From NCBI GenBank assembly GCA_905612355.1, contig CAJQRU010000062.1, positions 1-35,768 of the forward strand: 35,768 nucleotides of DNA, read 5' to 3'. The notes below the pieces were generated by a model. That model was given only the letters and a program-made list of their open reading frames with translations. It made no database searches and was not told the DNA's origin. This DNA comes from an uncultured Gammaproteobacteria bacterium (GTDB lineage Bacteria > Pseudomonadota > Gammaproteobacteria > Arenicellales > UBA868). Made by a program: the position numbers and the translations under genes. Below, one piece after another: positions 1 to 8,266 of the stretch; position 1 is the stretch's first letter, and each line of letters opens with the position of its first letter.

Positions 1-1
1 G

Positions 2-595
2 CCACCACAGGTAAAAATGCGGCTAACGGGGACCGCCGACAAACTCATTGAAACAAGAGACGCGCTGGGACTCAATATGCTGCTGGCGCTAGCTATCGTT
101 TACCTGGTAATGGCCGTGTTGTTCGAGAGTTTTATCTACCCCTTGATCATCATGCTGTCAGTTCCCGTTGCCGCTGTCGGCGGCATCGGCGGCCTGGCAG
201 CACTCAACCTGGTGACATACCAGGCACTGGATATGCTGACCATGCTCGGCTTCGTGATCCTGATAGGCATTGTGGTAAACAACGCCATTTTATTGGTCCA
301 CCAGACTTTGTTTCACTTTCGCACAGAAAACACCACTGCCAGTGAAGCGATTGTCCGCGCCACACAAAACCGGATTCGGCCAATCTTCATGTCGACCTTA
401 ACAAGCGTCTTCGGAATGCTTCCTCTGGCGTTATTCCCGGGGGCCGGATCAGAACTTTACAGAGGTCTTGGCTCGGTTATCATCGGTGGGTTAATGTTGT
501 CTGCCATCATCACACTGCTAATCATTCCACCAATGATGGCCATGATCGTGGCACCGCTGGAAGCTCGCCGTGCCACGCGTTCCAGCAGTCAGTAA
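2..595 (+). CDS. RND multidrug efflux permease, C-terminal fragment
   Basis: The reading frame is open from the left edge, so only about the last 200 residues are present. They hold the final membrane bundle of an AcrB/HAE1-type inner-membrane RND pump: helix 'LLALAIVYLVMAVLFES', a second helix after 'YPLIIMLSVP', and the 'GIVVNNAILLVHQ' segment typical of the TM10-TM11 region. The conserved 'RPIFMSTLTSVFGMLPLALFPGAGSE' stretch precedes the last two helices. RND permeases use the proton gradient to export drugs or metabolites through a periplasmic adaptor and an outer-membrane channel. The adaptor is not in the window and may lie upstream. The substrate cannot be told from this fragment. Confidence 0.93.
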   Translation, partial: PPQVKMRLTGTADKLIETRDALGLNMLLALAIVYLVMAVLFESFIYPLIIMLSVPVAAVGGIGGLAALNLVTYQALDMLTMLGFVILIGIVVNNAILLVHQTLFHFRTENTTASEAIVRATQNRIRPIFMSTLTSVFGMLPLALFPGAGSELYRGLGSVIIGGLMLSAIITLLIIPPMMAMIVAPLEARRATRSSSQ

Positions 596-610
596 CCTTA
601 CCTACAATAG

Positions 611-1186
611 TTAGTCGTTGGATGGGTCCTTAGGCTCAGACGCGTCAAGCGGTATCTTCACCGTCATTGAGGCCGAATCGTGTTGCGGATTCTTCATCTC
701 GCTGAATAATGCTTCGAATGCTGACGGCCGCAACCCTGCTACCCACCAAGCAATAAGAACCGCTATGACAATGCAGACGCCGATAAGTACTGAGCGTCTA
801 CGGTACGCTCGATCACGCATTTTGGCATCACTCGGAATGCGCTTTCGTCGACTTGTTAATACCGATCCATCCATCACCGGAACAACCGATCCAAGATCTC
901 CAGGAGTGGGGTGAGGATCCCCGGTATTAGCGACGACAGTATCTTCTGCGACTCCAAGTAGCCGCGCATACGCGGTGAGATAACCCCGAACAAATGTCCA
1001 TTCCGGCAAAGACGAATAATCACCGGCCTCGAGTGCCTCAATAATTTCACTCGAAAGATTGAGATTAGCCGCAATATCCTCGATGGACCACTGTTGCTCA
1101 AGACGCGACTTCTGTAACGTTGCACCCGCGTCAACAGGCCCACCAAGGTTAATCTGATCTGTTTGCCGAGCGCTACTCACCGTCAC
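611..1186 (-). CDS. RodZ-like membrane-anchored HTH protein
   Basis: This is a 191-residue protein. Residues about 20-85 form a helix-turn-helix of the RodZ/HTH_25 type ('QQWSIEDIAANLNLSSEIIEALEAGDYSSLPEWTF' region, then 'VRGYLTAYARLLGV'). A basic stretch ('RAYRRRS') and one transmembrane helix ('VLIGVCIVIAVLIAWWVAGL') follow near residues 130-150. RodZ links MreB to the envelope in rod-shaped bacteria. The large periplasmic beta domain of full RodZ is missing and only about 40 residues follow the helix, so this is a short RodZ-like protein and may not be the cell-shape gene. The start is a GTG without a clear ribosome-binding site, so a start a few codons downstream is possible. It is convergent with the RND gene. 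Confidence 0.8.
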   Translation of the reverse strand: MTVSSARQTDQINLGGPVDAGATLQKSRLEQQWSIEDIAANLNLSSEIIEALEAGDYSSLPEWTFVRGYLTAYARLLGVAEDTVVANTGDPHPTPGDLGSVVPVMDGSVLTSRRKRIPSDAKMRDRAYRRRSVLIGVCIVIAVLIAWWVAGLRPSAFEALFSEMKNPQHDSASMTVKIPLDASEPKDPSND

Positions 1187-1252
1187 AATTTAACCAGGAA
1201 TCTAAGACGGAACCACTATATCACTCAGTCGAAACGACTGCTTTAAACGTCA

Positions 1253-1738
1253 TCAGCCTACCGTGTAGGCGCCCGTGCTATAGGCTCCAGTCGCGACCGC
1301 GATCAGACTGCCTTCGTCGTTGTGTAACTCCATTCGCGTGACCGCTACCTTGCGACCAACTCGCAACACCGCTCCAGTTGCCACAAACTCCTCACCCAGA
1401 CCAGGGCGCAGAAAATCGACGCGCATGTCGATCGTGCCAAGTCTAGAAAAAAGCGCGATCTCCTCGTCGGTCAAGCGTGATTTCCTGCGCGGGCACAAAT
1501 TGACAAACGCCACCAATCCCCCAACGACGTCAAGAGCGCTAAAAATTACTCCCCCGTGCAAAGTACCGCGAATAAAGTTACCAACCAGTTTGTCTTTCAT
1601 TCGAAATGACACTTTGACCTGCGCTTCATCATCAATATCGACTCGAAGATCGAGCACTCGATTAAAGGGCACCTGCTTCTCAAAAACTTCGGCGACGAAG
1701 GCAAGCGTCTCATCTGATTCATTCTTCTTCTTGGTCAT
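1253..1738 (-). CDS. Hotdog-fold acyl-CoA thioesterase, PaaI/YigI-like
   Basis: This 161-residue protein has hotdog thioesterase signatures: 'GTLHGGVIFSALDVVGGLVAF', where the His-Gly-Gly and the following helix form the catalytic face, and the beta-strand motif 'GTIDMRVDFLRPGLGEEFVATGAVLRVGRKVAV' typical of PaaI-type enzymes. Such proteins hydrolyse acyl-CoA thioesters in the cytosol. The actual acyl group is unknown. Length is normal for the family and the ATG start is clear. It stands alone between the RodZ-like gene and tRNA-Ala. Confidence 0.85.
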   Translation of the reverse strand: MTKKKNESDETLAFVAEVFEKQVPFNRVLDLRVDIDDEAQVKVSFRMKDKLVGNFIRGTLHGGVIFSALDVVGGLVAFVNLCPRRKSRLTDEEIALFSRLGTIDMRVDFLRPGLGEEFVATGAVLRVGRKVAVTRMELHNDEGSLIAVATGAYSTGAYTVG

Positions 1739-1901
1739 CTATAATCACAGCACACAGTGTCAGACGCGTGAAGATAACACGGCTTCAGCGCTGGCGTTGG
1801 TTAACCGAATGGCAAGGCGAAGTATAAAAACTGGCAAGCAACCTGCAGGCGGGATAAACTTGTCCGCCGCAGATCAAGCCTGAACAGCTGGTTATGTTTT
1901 G

Positions 1902-1993
<92 letters not shown>

Positions 1994-2199
1994 TCAAAGA
2001 CCTACAGCGGTCAGTCCAGGTTGATCTGACAGGCGCTCCTCATTGGCACACTTATGGCACAGCCAGAACCAAAAAATAGCACCCATAAGAAGCCGAGAGA
2101 ATCAATGCCCTGCCTGCATCCGAAAACCCGGAGATCAACCAATAACCGTCAAACAAATGGGTGATGCTGCTCGAACATGGGTTACCGCCGCGTTGAACG

Positions 2200-2817
2200 T
2201 CAGTTCATCTGTGAAAGAGCACACTGCGTAGCGGTTCTGGCCATCATGCAGCGGCGATGCTCGAGGATGCGTGGTAGCTTACCGGTATCAACACCATCAT
2301 CTTCCAGCCAGCGACTGATCGTGAAGAGATAAGGATCGCAGATGGTATAAGTCTCCCCCATCACCCAAGGACCCTGCAGCCATTCATCCTCGACAAGTGT
2401 TACCGCCTGAGTCATGACCTCGGGCACCTTTTCCTGCATAGCCTCCAGGGAAGCTATGTCACTTACCCAACGCGTACCTCGTAGTCGATGGGCGTGGGCT
2501 ACATGCACGGTTGAGGCCAAATAACTGTTGAACTCCTGAATACGACCGAACAGAAAAGGATCGCCCATACTCGCCAAGTACTCGGGACCAAAACGTTGTG
2601 CGATGTAGACCAGAATGGCACAAGTTTCCGTCAGTACTCCCTCTTCAGTCACCAGCGAGGGAACGCGGCCTTTGGGGTTTATCTCGAGGTAAGCATTTTG
2701 TCGCTGTTCATCGCGTGAAAAATCGATAAGCATCGCTTCATATTGTGCACCCACTTCTTCAAGCAGAATGAGGGAAGCGAGTGAGATGCTGCCATTAGCA
2801 ATGAATATTTTTAGCAT
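2200..2817 (-). CDS. Glutathione S-transferase family protein
   Basis: About 205 residues. The N-terminal thioredoxin-like domain ('MLKIFIANGSISLASLILLEEVG') has the family cis-proline motif 'PKGRVPSLVTEEGVLTETCAILVYIAQRFG', where the Pro and the T-E-T glutathione-binding segment are clear. The all-helical C-terminal domain follows. The ATG at 2817 is preferred over an upstream in-frame start because GGAG lies 8 nt before it. It is the last gene of the island's minus-strand catabolic block, so conjugation or isomerisation of an aromatic intermediate is plausible but inferred. Several dioxygenase operons carry a GST. Confidence 0.87.
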   Translation of the reverse strand: MLKIFIANGSISLASLILLEEVGAQYEAMLIDFSRDEQRQNAYLEINPKGRVPSLVTEEGVLTETCAILVYIAQRFGPEYLASMGDPFLFGRIQEFNSYLASTVHVAHAHRLRGTRWVSDIASLEAMQEKVPEVMTQAVTLVEDEWLQGPWVMGETYTICDPYLFTISRWLEDDGVDTGKLPRILEHRRCMMARTATQCALSQMN

Positions 2818-3262
2818 ATGAGGAACTCCATTGATCGCCATCTACCCATTGAAATACGTTAAATCACCATATATACCCGTCTATCTTATGCCCAAGCATC
2901 GCAAGCAGTTCAACCATCGGCAAGAAAAAGATAAAACCGTAGCCTTGAATATTCGGTTATGACGAGTCAATTTCAGGCATTCAACTTGCGTGTGACTAAA
3001 CCCAGTCCGGGAAAATCCACAAAGGGATATGGGTCATTCGAGACGTTATTGGCAGTTAACGTGCGAGGGCTCTGCCTTCCTTACCCATGCCCCCAGGTGT
3101 GACGGTATCGCTTTCCAGGTTGTCTTCAATGGGAATGGCAAGAATCGTAATATCTCTCCTGACAGGTCCACCTGTGTCACAGACAACTGAAAAATGGCAG
3201 TGGATTAAACCCTTTCCAAGGGCTTAAAAAGAAGGAAAGAACCAGTCTATATCTAACTTTTT
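2818..3262. other. Intergenic region between GST and oxygenase reductase
   Basis: No convincing gene is seen in these 445 nt. The minus strand has an open stretch of about 53 codons without a usable start (roughly 3058-3219), possibly a decayed remnant. A weak hairpin lies just past the reductase stop. The gap suggests that GST could have its own promoter. An AT-rich TATATA stretch sits upstream of its start on the minus strand near 2866-2871. Confidence 0.5.
3207..3225 (-). terminator. Weak hairpin after the oxygenase reductase gene
   Basis: AAACCCTT and AAGGGCTT form an 8-bp stem with one G-U pair around a 3-nt loop, 38 nt past the reductase stop on the minus strand. There is no clean U-tract, so terminator function is uncertain. 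Confidence 0.3.
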
Positions 3263-4303
3263 CTACCCAAACTTGTCGTAACGAATATCGTCGACCGGTA
3301 CACCTGCGCCCAGCAACAACCGCAATGCGCCAGTTAACATGGCAGGTGGCCCTCCCAGGAATCCAAGACGGCCAAGCAAGTCTTGACCCATGACCCGCTC
3401 AGCCACCTCATGAACAAACCCACTCCATACAGGCAGGCCACCTAATGCCACTGGCATTTTATTCGAATCAGACAACTCTGAAACAGCAAGGTGGATATCA
3501 ATATTGGCGGGCGCACTTTCTTGAATCTCTTTAAGTTCATTCAGAAAGAAGAAATCCTCAGGATTACGCACCCCAAAAACCATAGTCACATTATGATCAG
3601 AAAAATAACCGATATCTCTCGCTTGACGAAGGACTGACATGATGCCTGCAATACCCGAACCGCCTACCATACAAGCGAGGTCCCGCCCTTCAGTCGGATC
3701 AAAAATTGCCTTGCCCATTGGACCAAACACATCGACCCGAACCGTTTTGAAGCTGCCGTTGAATAATACCTCTGAGAAGCTCCCGACCGGGACACACTTG
3801 ATCACGAAAGTGGGTTTCTGAGAGTGGATAGAGAAACTAGTCATCGAATAGGGCCGATATCCTTCCATCGCGGGCAAACGCAACAAAAGGTACTGACCTG
3901 CGAGAAAACTGATGGGCTGATCTAGCTCCAGCTCAAATGTGGCAACACCAGGAGCTACTTCCACTAGATTTCCCAGTTGACCGGACTGGTGCTGTGGTGA
4001 TTCGCCTGAGTCCCCAGTGAGGGCCGCTTTCCCTGGCACTAGAATCTCACAATCTGCAACGGGTACACACTGACAGAGGAGGCATTCCCCTTTAACGGTA
4101 TTGAGGTTCTGCGCACCTGGCGCCTGCAACCAATTGTTATTCACCGTACCTGGCTTTGCTCGGGCAACGCAGGTCGAACAGACTCCCGCACCACACGCGT
4201 AGGGCAAAGGAACGCCCTGCCTTAGACCTGCTTGCAAAAGGGTTTCCCCTTCTCGGCACTCTACTGTTACTCGCCCTTGCTTATTAAGAAAAGTAACGTT
4301 CAT
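3263..4303 (-). CDS. Rieske oxygenase reductase: 2Fe-2S ferredoxin + FAD + NAD(P) domains
   Basis: This 346-residue electron-transfer flavoprotein passes electrons from NAD(P)H to the Rieske ferredoxin encoded just upstream. A plant-type [2Fe-2S] domain occupies residues 1-90, with Cys37-x4-Cys42-x2-Cys45 and a fourth Cys at 77. The FAD-binding domain carries the 'RPYS' motif. The NAD-binding domain has 'VGGSGIAGIMSVLRQ', and the C-terminus ends in 'YDKFG', typical of this reductase class. I chose the ATG at 4303 because longer readings would run deep into the Rieske ferredoxin gene and the ferredoxin fold begins exactly here; no strong ribosome-binding site is visible. Having both a ferredoxin-type reductase and a separate Rieske ferredoxin is the class III (naphthalene dioxygenase-like) arrangement. 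Confidence 0.9.
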   Translation of the reverse strand: MNVTFLNKQGRVTVECREGETLLQAGLRQGVPLPYACGAGVCSTCVARAKPGTVNNNWLQAPGAQNLNTVKGECLLCQCVPVADCEILVPGKAALTGDSGESPQHQSGQLGNLVEVAPGVATFELELDQPISFLAGQYLLLRLPAMEGYRPYSMTSFSIHSQKPTFVIKCVPVGSFSEVLFNGSFKTVRVDVFGPMGKAIFDPTEGRDLACMVGGSGIAGIMSVLRQARDIGYFSDHNVTMVFGVRNPEDFFFLNELKEIQESAPANIDIHLAVSELSDSNKMPVALGGLPVWSGFVHEVAERVMGQDLLGRLGFLGGPPAMLTGALRLLLGAGVPVDDIRYDKFG

Positions 4304-4349
4304 CAAAAGATTTTGTGTGCTAGCAGAAAAAGTCTGCAGCTTGCTTTCA

Positions 4350-4730
4350 CTACCACTCGAAGTCGTCTTCCTCGTCTTCGACTTGGTACTCATAGGCCAA
4401 TTCTTTTTCAATGCGGACCCAGACCTGTCCCTCCCGCACCGCTGTGTCATACATTAGTAGTGGCTTTTCCGCAGGCCCTTGCTGTGCGCCAGTGAGTAAA
4501 TTCCACTGCCAAAGATGTTTACTGCAGGTAAGTACCCCACCCGCACAGATTCCTGATTCATGCAAAGGTTCAGACATATGGGGGCAAAACGGTGGAAATG
4601 CCCGGTACTCATTCCCCACCCTAGCCGCAACCAGCGCGATTTCATTCGCCTGAAACCTTTCCAAGGCACCGTCAGCAAGCGCATCAACTGCGCACAATGG
4701 ATACCAGTCATCGATTTCAGATTCTGCCAT
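4350..4730 (-). CDS. Rieske-type [2Fe-2S] ferredoxin of the oxygenase
   Basis: This 126-residue soluble Rieske protein has Cys49-Pro-His51 and Cys69-x2-His72 as cluster ligands. The surrounding pattern (G-G-V-x-T-C-x-x-H-L-W, then N-x-x-T-G) closely resembles the TmoC-type ferredoxins of aromatic oxygenases. It carries electrons between the reductase (47 nt downstream) and the terminal oxygenase (100 nt upstream). The C-terminus is unusually acidic ('EDEEDDFEW'), which could help docking, but that is a guess. Confidence 0.93.
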   Translation of the reverse strand: MAESEIDDWYPLCAVDALADGALERFQANEIALVAARVGNEYRAFPPFCPHMSEPLHESGICAGGVLTCSKHLWQWNLLTGAQQGPAEKPLLMYDTAVREGQVWVRIEKELAYEYQVEDEEDDFEW

Positions 4731-4830
4731 CTTGAATTTTCCGGTAGATCACCTTGGGCGTAGGCTACGCCATGTTAGCGTAAGCGCCTCACAAACGCGT
4801 CGCCGTTAACTCTGCAGCTAACGACATGAC

Positions 4831-5322
4831 TTAGATAGGCCAGTGAGTTCCCTTGTCCAGTCGTCGAGTATCTAGTTGGACAACTCGCTGCAAGAAAAGG
4901 GGTTGCCCTGTCCCGATTCGGAAAATGTCTCGGTATTTACCGACCAGGAAAATATTCGATTCTCCGGCCAGCACATGAGAGTTAATTCCATCTAGCTGGG
5001 TCTGGTACACCGCGAAAGACGAGACGCATGACGCAGTCCCCTGCGTGTCATTCACATCAACAGTGTAAACCACTGTATGACGGGCAAGCGGCGAGTGATC
5101 CGAATTATGCTTAGGCAACATCTCAGTCATACTCACCAAATCAGCGCGATGGCCATCTAGATAGGTCATGTCATAATTAATTTCCGGGCTGAAGGCCCGA
5201 ATTGCATAATAGAAATCCTCATGACACAGGGCCAACCAATCTGCCCAACGGCACTCGTCAAGGTAGAGACTCGCCCGGTAAATGGTGTTCTTAATATCCT
5301 CAATAACTAATTGATCACTCAT
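4831..5322 (-). CDS. Ring-hydroxylating oxygenase, small (beta) subunit
   Basis: This 163-residue NTF2/SnoaL-fold protein shows the hallmarks of aromatic dioxygenase beta subunits. The N-terminal helix reads 'YRASLYLDECRWADWLALCHEDFYYAI'. A central 'ARHTVVYTVDV' strand is followed by a C-terminal 'VGKYRDIFRIGTGQPLFLQRVVQLDTR'. Beta subunits are structural partners in alpha3beta3 oxygenases. Its presence separates this system from alpha-only oxygenases such as carnitine or glycine-betaine oxygenases. It follows the alpha gene with a 132-nt gap that holds no obvious feature. Confidence 0.9.
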   Translation of the reverse strand: MSDQLVIEDIKNTIYRASLYLDECRWADWLALCHEDFYYAIRAFSPEINYDMTYLDGHRADLVSMTEMLPKHNSDHSPLARHTVVYTVDVNDTQGTASCVSSFAVYQTQLDGINSHVLAGESNIFLVGKYRDIFRIGTGQPLFLQRVVQLDTRRLDKGTHWPI

Positions 5323-5454
5323 AAGATTCTCAATCGAATACAGCTTTTAGTTCTTACTAACCACGCCGACATAACAATGATTTAATCGCAGCACGCAAGC
5401 GTGTATTTTTAGCCTTCACAAGCCACGGCACCGCGTTACTACGGTCTTAATACC

Positions 5455-6720
5455 TCAGGCCGCCTTTTCCTGTCCCTTTTGATAAGACATCTCCGGATTG
5501 CCGGGCCACCGGTCCATTCGTCTGCCCCATTCCTTATAAAAATGACGCATACCCTCTTCATCATGAATCGTAGGGTCGCCATCTGCGTCCGTTTCATGAC
5601 GCCCATGAAGTATTCTCCGTTTTTCAGCCCACTCACTCATTGTTGCCTGCTGGGTTGAAACTGCTAGCAAATCTTCATGCAGGTTACGCCCAAATGGGCC
5701 CCAAATCGAGTTGTGATGCCTCTGTCGCGTCAAGCGTTCTTCAGGCGTATCACTCTTTAGTCCTAAGCCGCGGAACTCGATCATTACTTTGTCTGGCCCG
5801 AGCGGCGTCATGATATCGCAGCGCAATGCAGAACCTCTCAAGTTAAAATTTACGCCAGGGAAAAAGTCGATCATCTCCCAGTGATTTGTCGGAAGATAAG
5901 GAAATGACAACTCTTCACGCGACTCGAAACCCTCGTACTGATCATATTGAACTTCGAAAGAACCTACATTGATATGGCCGTTACCAAAACCGATATTCTT
6001 ACGAGCAAAATACGAGTCGTTAAAGCCGGTAATACGGTTATGGTAGTGCAAATAATCGTGATAGAACTCCGAATTGGTGTCATGCCACAGCTTGTAGTTA
6101 CAGGGAATGATAGCTTTATGATAATGAAATACTTCAAGCGGCTCTGCATCTAACGACTTTTGCATACAGTCAAAAGCGCCGTGCGCCCACTCTTCGACTG
6201 ACTGATCGATGCCATCATCAAGCGTCACCCAGACAAAACCTCCGTACTTAACCTCGCATCGCAACCGTCGCAAACCTACATCACTGCATGCCAATCGATC
6301 CTGGTAACCCTCTGTCGCACGGGATATATGAACGCAGTTACCTTTCATATCAAATTGCCAAGCGTGAAACATACAGGTCATATGCTTGGGAGCGCCTGAA
6401 GGAGCACCTTCTTCGAAAGATCCCGACGGCCTGTTCTCAATCATGTTACCCCGATGCGGACAGACATTGAGGAAAGCTCTGACAACGTTATCACCACCAC
6501 GCACAACCATGATGGGCTCACGAGCTAGCGTGGTCGTCCTGAAACAAAACGGATCAGGCAATTCAGACTCATGGCAGACCGGCATCCAGACTTTGCGGAA
6601 GATTTTGCTTATCTCCTCTTCGAAGATGGCATGATCAGAATAGATACGACTGTCAACGTACTCTCCCGAGCCAAGTTTTCCCGGTACGTTCGCCCACTGC
6701 TTTCCATTTCTAGCTGGCAT
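5455..6720 (-). CDS. Rieske ring-hydroxylating oxygenase, large (alpha) subunit
   Basis: This 421-residue catalytic subunit has an N-terminal Rieske domain with Cys87-Pro-His89 and Cys116-x2-His119. The mononuclear iron site lies in 'NYKLWHDTNSEFYHDYLHYHNR' (about 208-229), with His221 and His225 (H-x3-H spacing) or His227 as ligands. Asp350 in 'EDLLAVSTQQ' is the likely carboxylate ligand. The position that normally holds the bridging Asp between the Rieske and iron centres is Glu218. An AAGGA site precedes the ATG. Family members insert O2 into aromatic rings as cis-diols or act as monooxygenases or demethylases. The substrate is not deducible here. The motif is far from the common E-N-x2-D-x-Y-H form, so this is a divergent subgroup. 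Confidence 0.93.
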   Translation of the reverse strand: MPARNGKQWANVPGKLGSGEYVDSRIYSDHAIFEEEISKIFRKVWMPVCHESELPDPFCFRTTTLAREPIMVVRGGDNVVRAFLNVCPHRGNMIENRPSGSFEEGAPSGAPKHMTCMFHAWQFDMKGNCVHISRATEGYQDRLACSDVGLRRLRCEVKYGGFVWVTLDDGIDQSVEEWAHGAFDCMQKSLDAEPLEVFHYHKAIIPCNYKLWHDTNSEFYHDYLHYHNRITGFNDSYFARKNIGFGNGHINVGSFEVQYDQYEGFESREELSFPYLPTNHWEMIDFFPGVNFNLRGSALRCDIMTPLGPDKVMIEFRGLGLKSDTPEERLTRQRHHNSIWGPFGRNLHEDLLAVSTQQATMSEWAEKRRILHGRHETDADGDPTIHDEEGMRHFYKEWGRRMDRWPGNPEMSYQKGQEKAA

Positions 6721-7058
6721 AGCGTCTCATTCCTTTGTTATTAGCGGGAGCACCGTCCGCTGTCATGTTTGAAAACGATCCGTCTTATACCCCCATTAAA
6801 GAGAGGGAGGTCCCATTTGTAAAATCATTCAAACCAATAGTTTGATAGGTATTGACAATTACCATGCATCGGCTCGGCAGAGACACCGCTAAAGGCCGCA
6901 TTTACGGCGCAGAATAAGGCCCCCGCTCATTAACAATGCACCAAAAGGAAAATTCCCGTCTGGATCACTCGCTCAGAGGCTCCCCACTAAGGCCAAGCTC
7001 GTCAGAATACGGTGCCCGCATATACGCGGGCACGAAGGCCCTGCCAAGCGCTGTGGGA
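6721..7058. other. Intergenic region upstream of the oxygenase operon
   Basis: These 338 nt separate the PanB-like gene from the oxygenase alpha gene. No gene is supported. The region holds a hairpin at 7012-7033 and probably the oxygenase promoter. A TTGTCA hexamer and two spaced ATAG half-sites sit near 6837-6857, roughly 120 nt before the ATG. No -10 element is convincing. Confidence 0.4.
7012..7033 (-). terminator. GC-rich hairpin past the PanB-like gene
   Basis: GTGCCCGC and GCGGGCAC form a perfect 8-bp stem with a 6-nt loop, 25 nt after the PanB-like stop on the minus strand. No U-tract follows, so it may slow polymerase or protect the mRNA 3' end and need not terminate fully. Confidence 0.45.
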
Positions 7059-8066
7059 TTATTTCTTCTTTGTCTTTTTCTTTGCAGGCTTTTTCTTTGC
7101 AGGCTTTTTAGCAGCAGGCTTTTTCGCGGGCAACGACGTCTTCTTACGCGTCTTCTTTTTCCCCGCCGCACTGGCCTTGGCATCGAGCTGGGCAAGCTTG
7201 TAATCCCACTTCATGGCTTTGGCAAACTTCAACGCCTCTTCATCACTCATGAACACCGTATGTTCTGGGCCAGGATAGATCTGCGCTTTAACCTCATCGC
7301 GATAACGAATGAATACGTCTTCTATGATTGGGATCAGATCGGTATAGACCTTGGAGTGCCTTGGCGTATGCTCTTCATACAAATGCATAAGATCGGACGT
7401 AATGATGTGCACTCCATGTGCGCCAAGACCCGCGCCAAGACTGATCACCGGTACCGGAAGAACCTGCGCCAGATATTCATTCACCTCCTGACTGGTCACC
7501 TCGCACATGATTGAGAAGCATCCGGCGTCAACCATGGCCTGAGCATCATCCACTAATTCTTTAGCCCGCACCGCAGTCTTCCCTTGCGCGAAAAACCCAC
7601 CCAACTGGGGCATACGCATGGGAGTGATTCCGATATGCCCTTGAACAGGTATGCCTGCTCGATTGATGGCCTCAATGTTCTTGGCATGGTATTGGTTTCC
7701 CTCACATTTCATCACCTCAGCATTCGCTTCGTGCACAAATCGACCGGCATTTTCCACTGCCTGTTCTGGTGAGATGTGGAAACTCCAGTACGGCATGTCG
7801 ACCATACGTAAACCATATTGACTACCTCGATCAATTCCTTTGGCCATCATCATGACCTCATCGAACGTGACCGTTACGGTACTTTTGTGCCCAAAAAGAA
7901 TCATACCGCCTGTGTCAGACACACAGAGAATATCAATGCCGAGTCGATCTGCAATCACTGCACTGCGATAGTCATAGATGGCCATCTGGACGATCTGCTC
8001 GCCCTCTCTCATTTTGCGTCTCAGTTGGTTTATCGTGACCTTTCGTCTGGGTTTGTCGTCAGACAT
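7059..8066 (-). CDS. PanB-like hydroxymethyltransferase with Lys-rich C-terminal tail
   Basis: A 335-residue member of the ketopantoate hydroxymethyltransferase (PanB) TIM-barrel family, which transfers a one-carbon unit from methylene-THF to a 2-oxo acid, or the reverse. The PanB active-site residues are all present: Asp51 ('SDTGGM'), Asp90 ('VDMPY'), Lys120 and Glu122 ('MKCEG') and Glu189 ('MCEV'). The core ends near residue 290. Residues 303-335 are a tail with 18 Lys and 1 Arg built on P-A-K-K repeats, like histone H1 or bacterial nucleoid-protein tails and absent from normal PanB. A GGAG site precedes the ATG. With a GcvT-like THF enzyme next door and an oxygenase below, a catabolic paralogue is more likely than the pantothenate gene; panC is not nearby. 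Confidence 0.88.
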   Translation of the reverse strand: MSDDKPRRKVTINQLRRKMREGEQIVQMAIYDYRSAVIADRLGIDILCVSDTGGMILFGHKSTVTVTFDEVMMMAKGIDRGSQYGLRMVDMPYWSFHISPEQAVENAGRFVHEANAEVMKCEGNQYHAKNIEAINRAGIPVQGHIGITPMRMPQLGGFFAQGKTAVRAKELVDDAQAMVDAGCFSIMCEVTSQEVNEYLAQVLPVPVISLGAGLGAHGVHIITSDLMHLYEEHTPRHSKVYTDLIPIIEDVFIRYRDEVKAQIYPGPEHTVFMSDEEALKFAKAMKWDYKLAQLDAKASAAGKKKTRKKTSLPAKKPAAKKPAKKKPAKKKTKKK

Positions 8067-8266
8067 TGTTATCTCCTTTGGTTTTGGTATCTAGCAGCTG
8101 CCGAACGTACCCTGACAACATAGAATACAACTGTAAATTCATAGTAGACAGACTGCAAAATCGGGTCAAAAGTATTCGTTTATCAAGCGATAGAGAATGG
8201 CTTCCGGCGGCCGACATTCTGGCACACCCTATGCCCTCTTGCGTTTATTGTTTTCTTTATTCCGCA

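Noticed and set aside
2043-2231. Plus-strand ORF of 62 codons just inside the left island end, where an integrase would be expected
   Set aside because: No integrase motif (R...H-x-x-R...Y) and no coding character, and it overlaps the 3' end of the GST gene.
3058-3219. Minus-strand open stretch of about 53 codons with protein-like composition
   Set aside because: It has no ATG/GTG/TTG start in a sensible place and no recognisable family. It is mentioned as a possible remnant only.
6936-7514. Plus-strand ORF rich in Phe/Leu/Cys opposite the PanB-like tail
   Set aside because: It is the antisense reading of the Lys-rich tail repeats and has no independent support.
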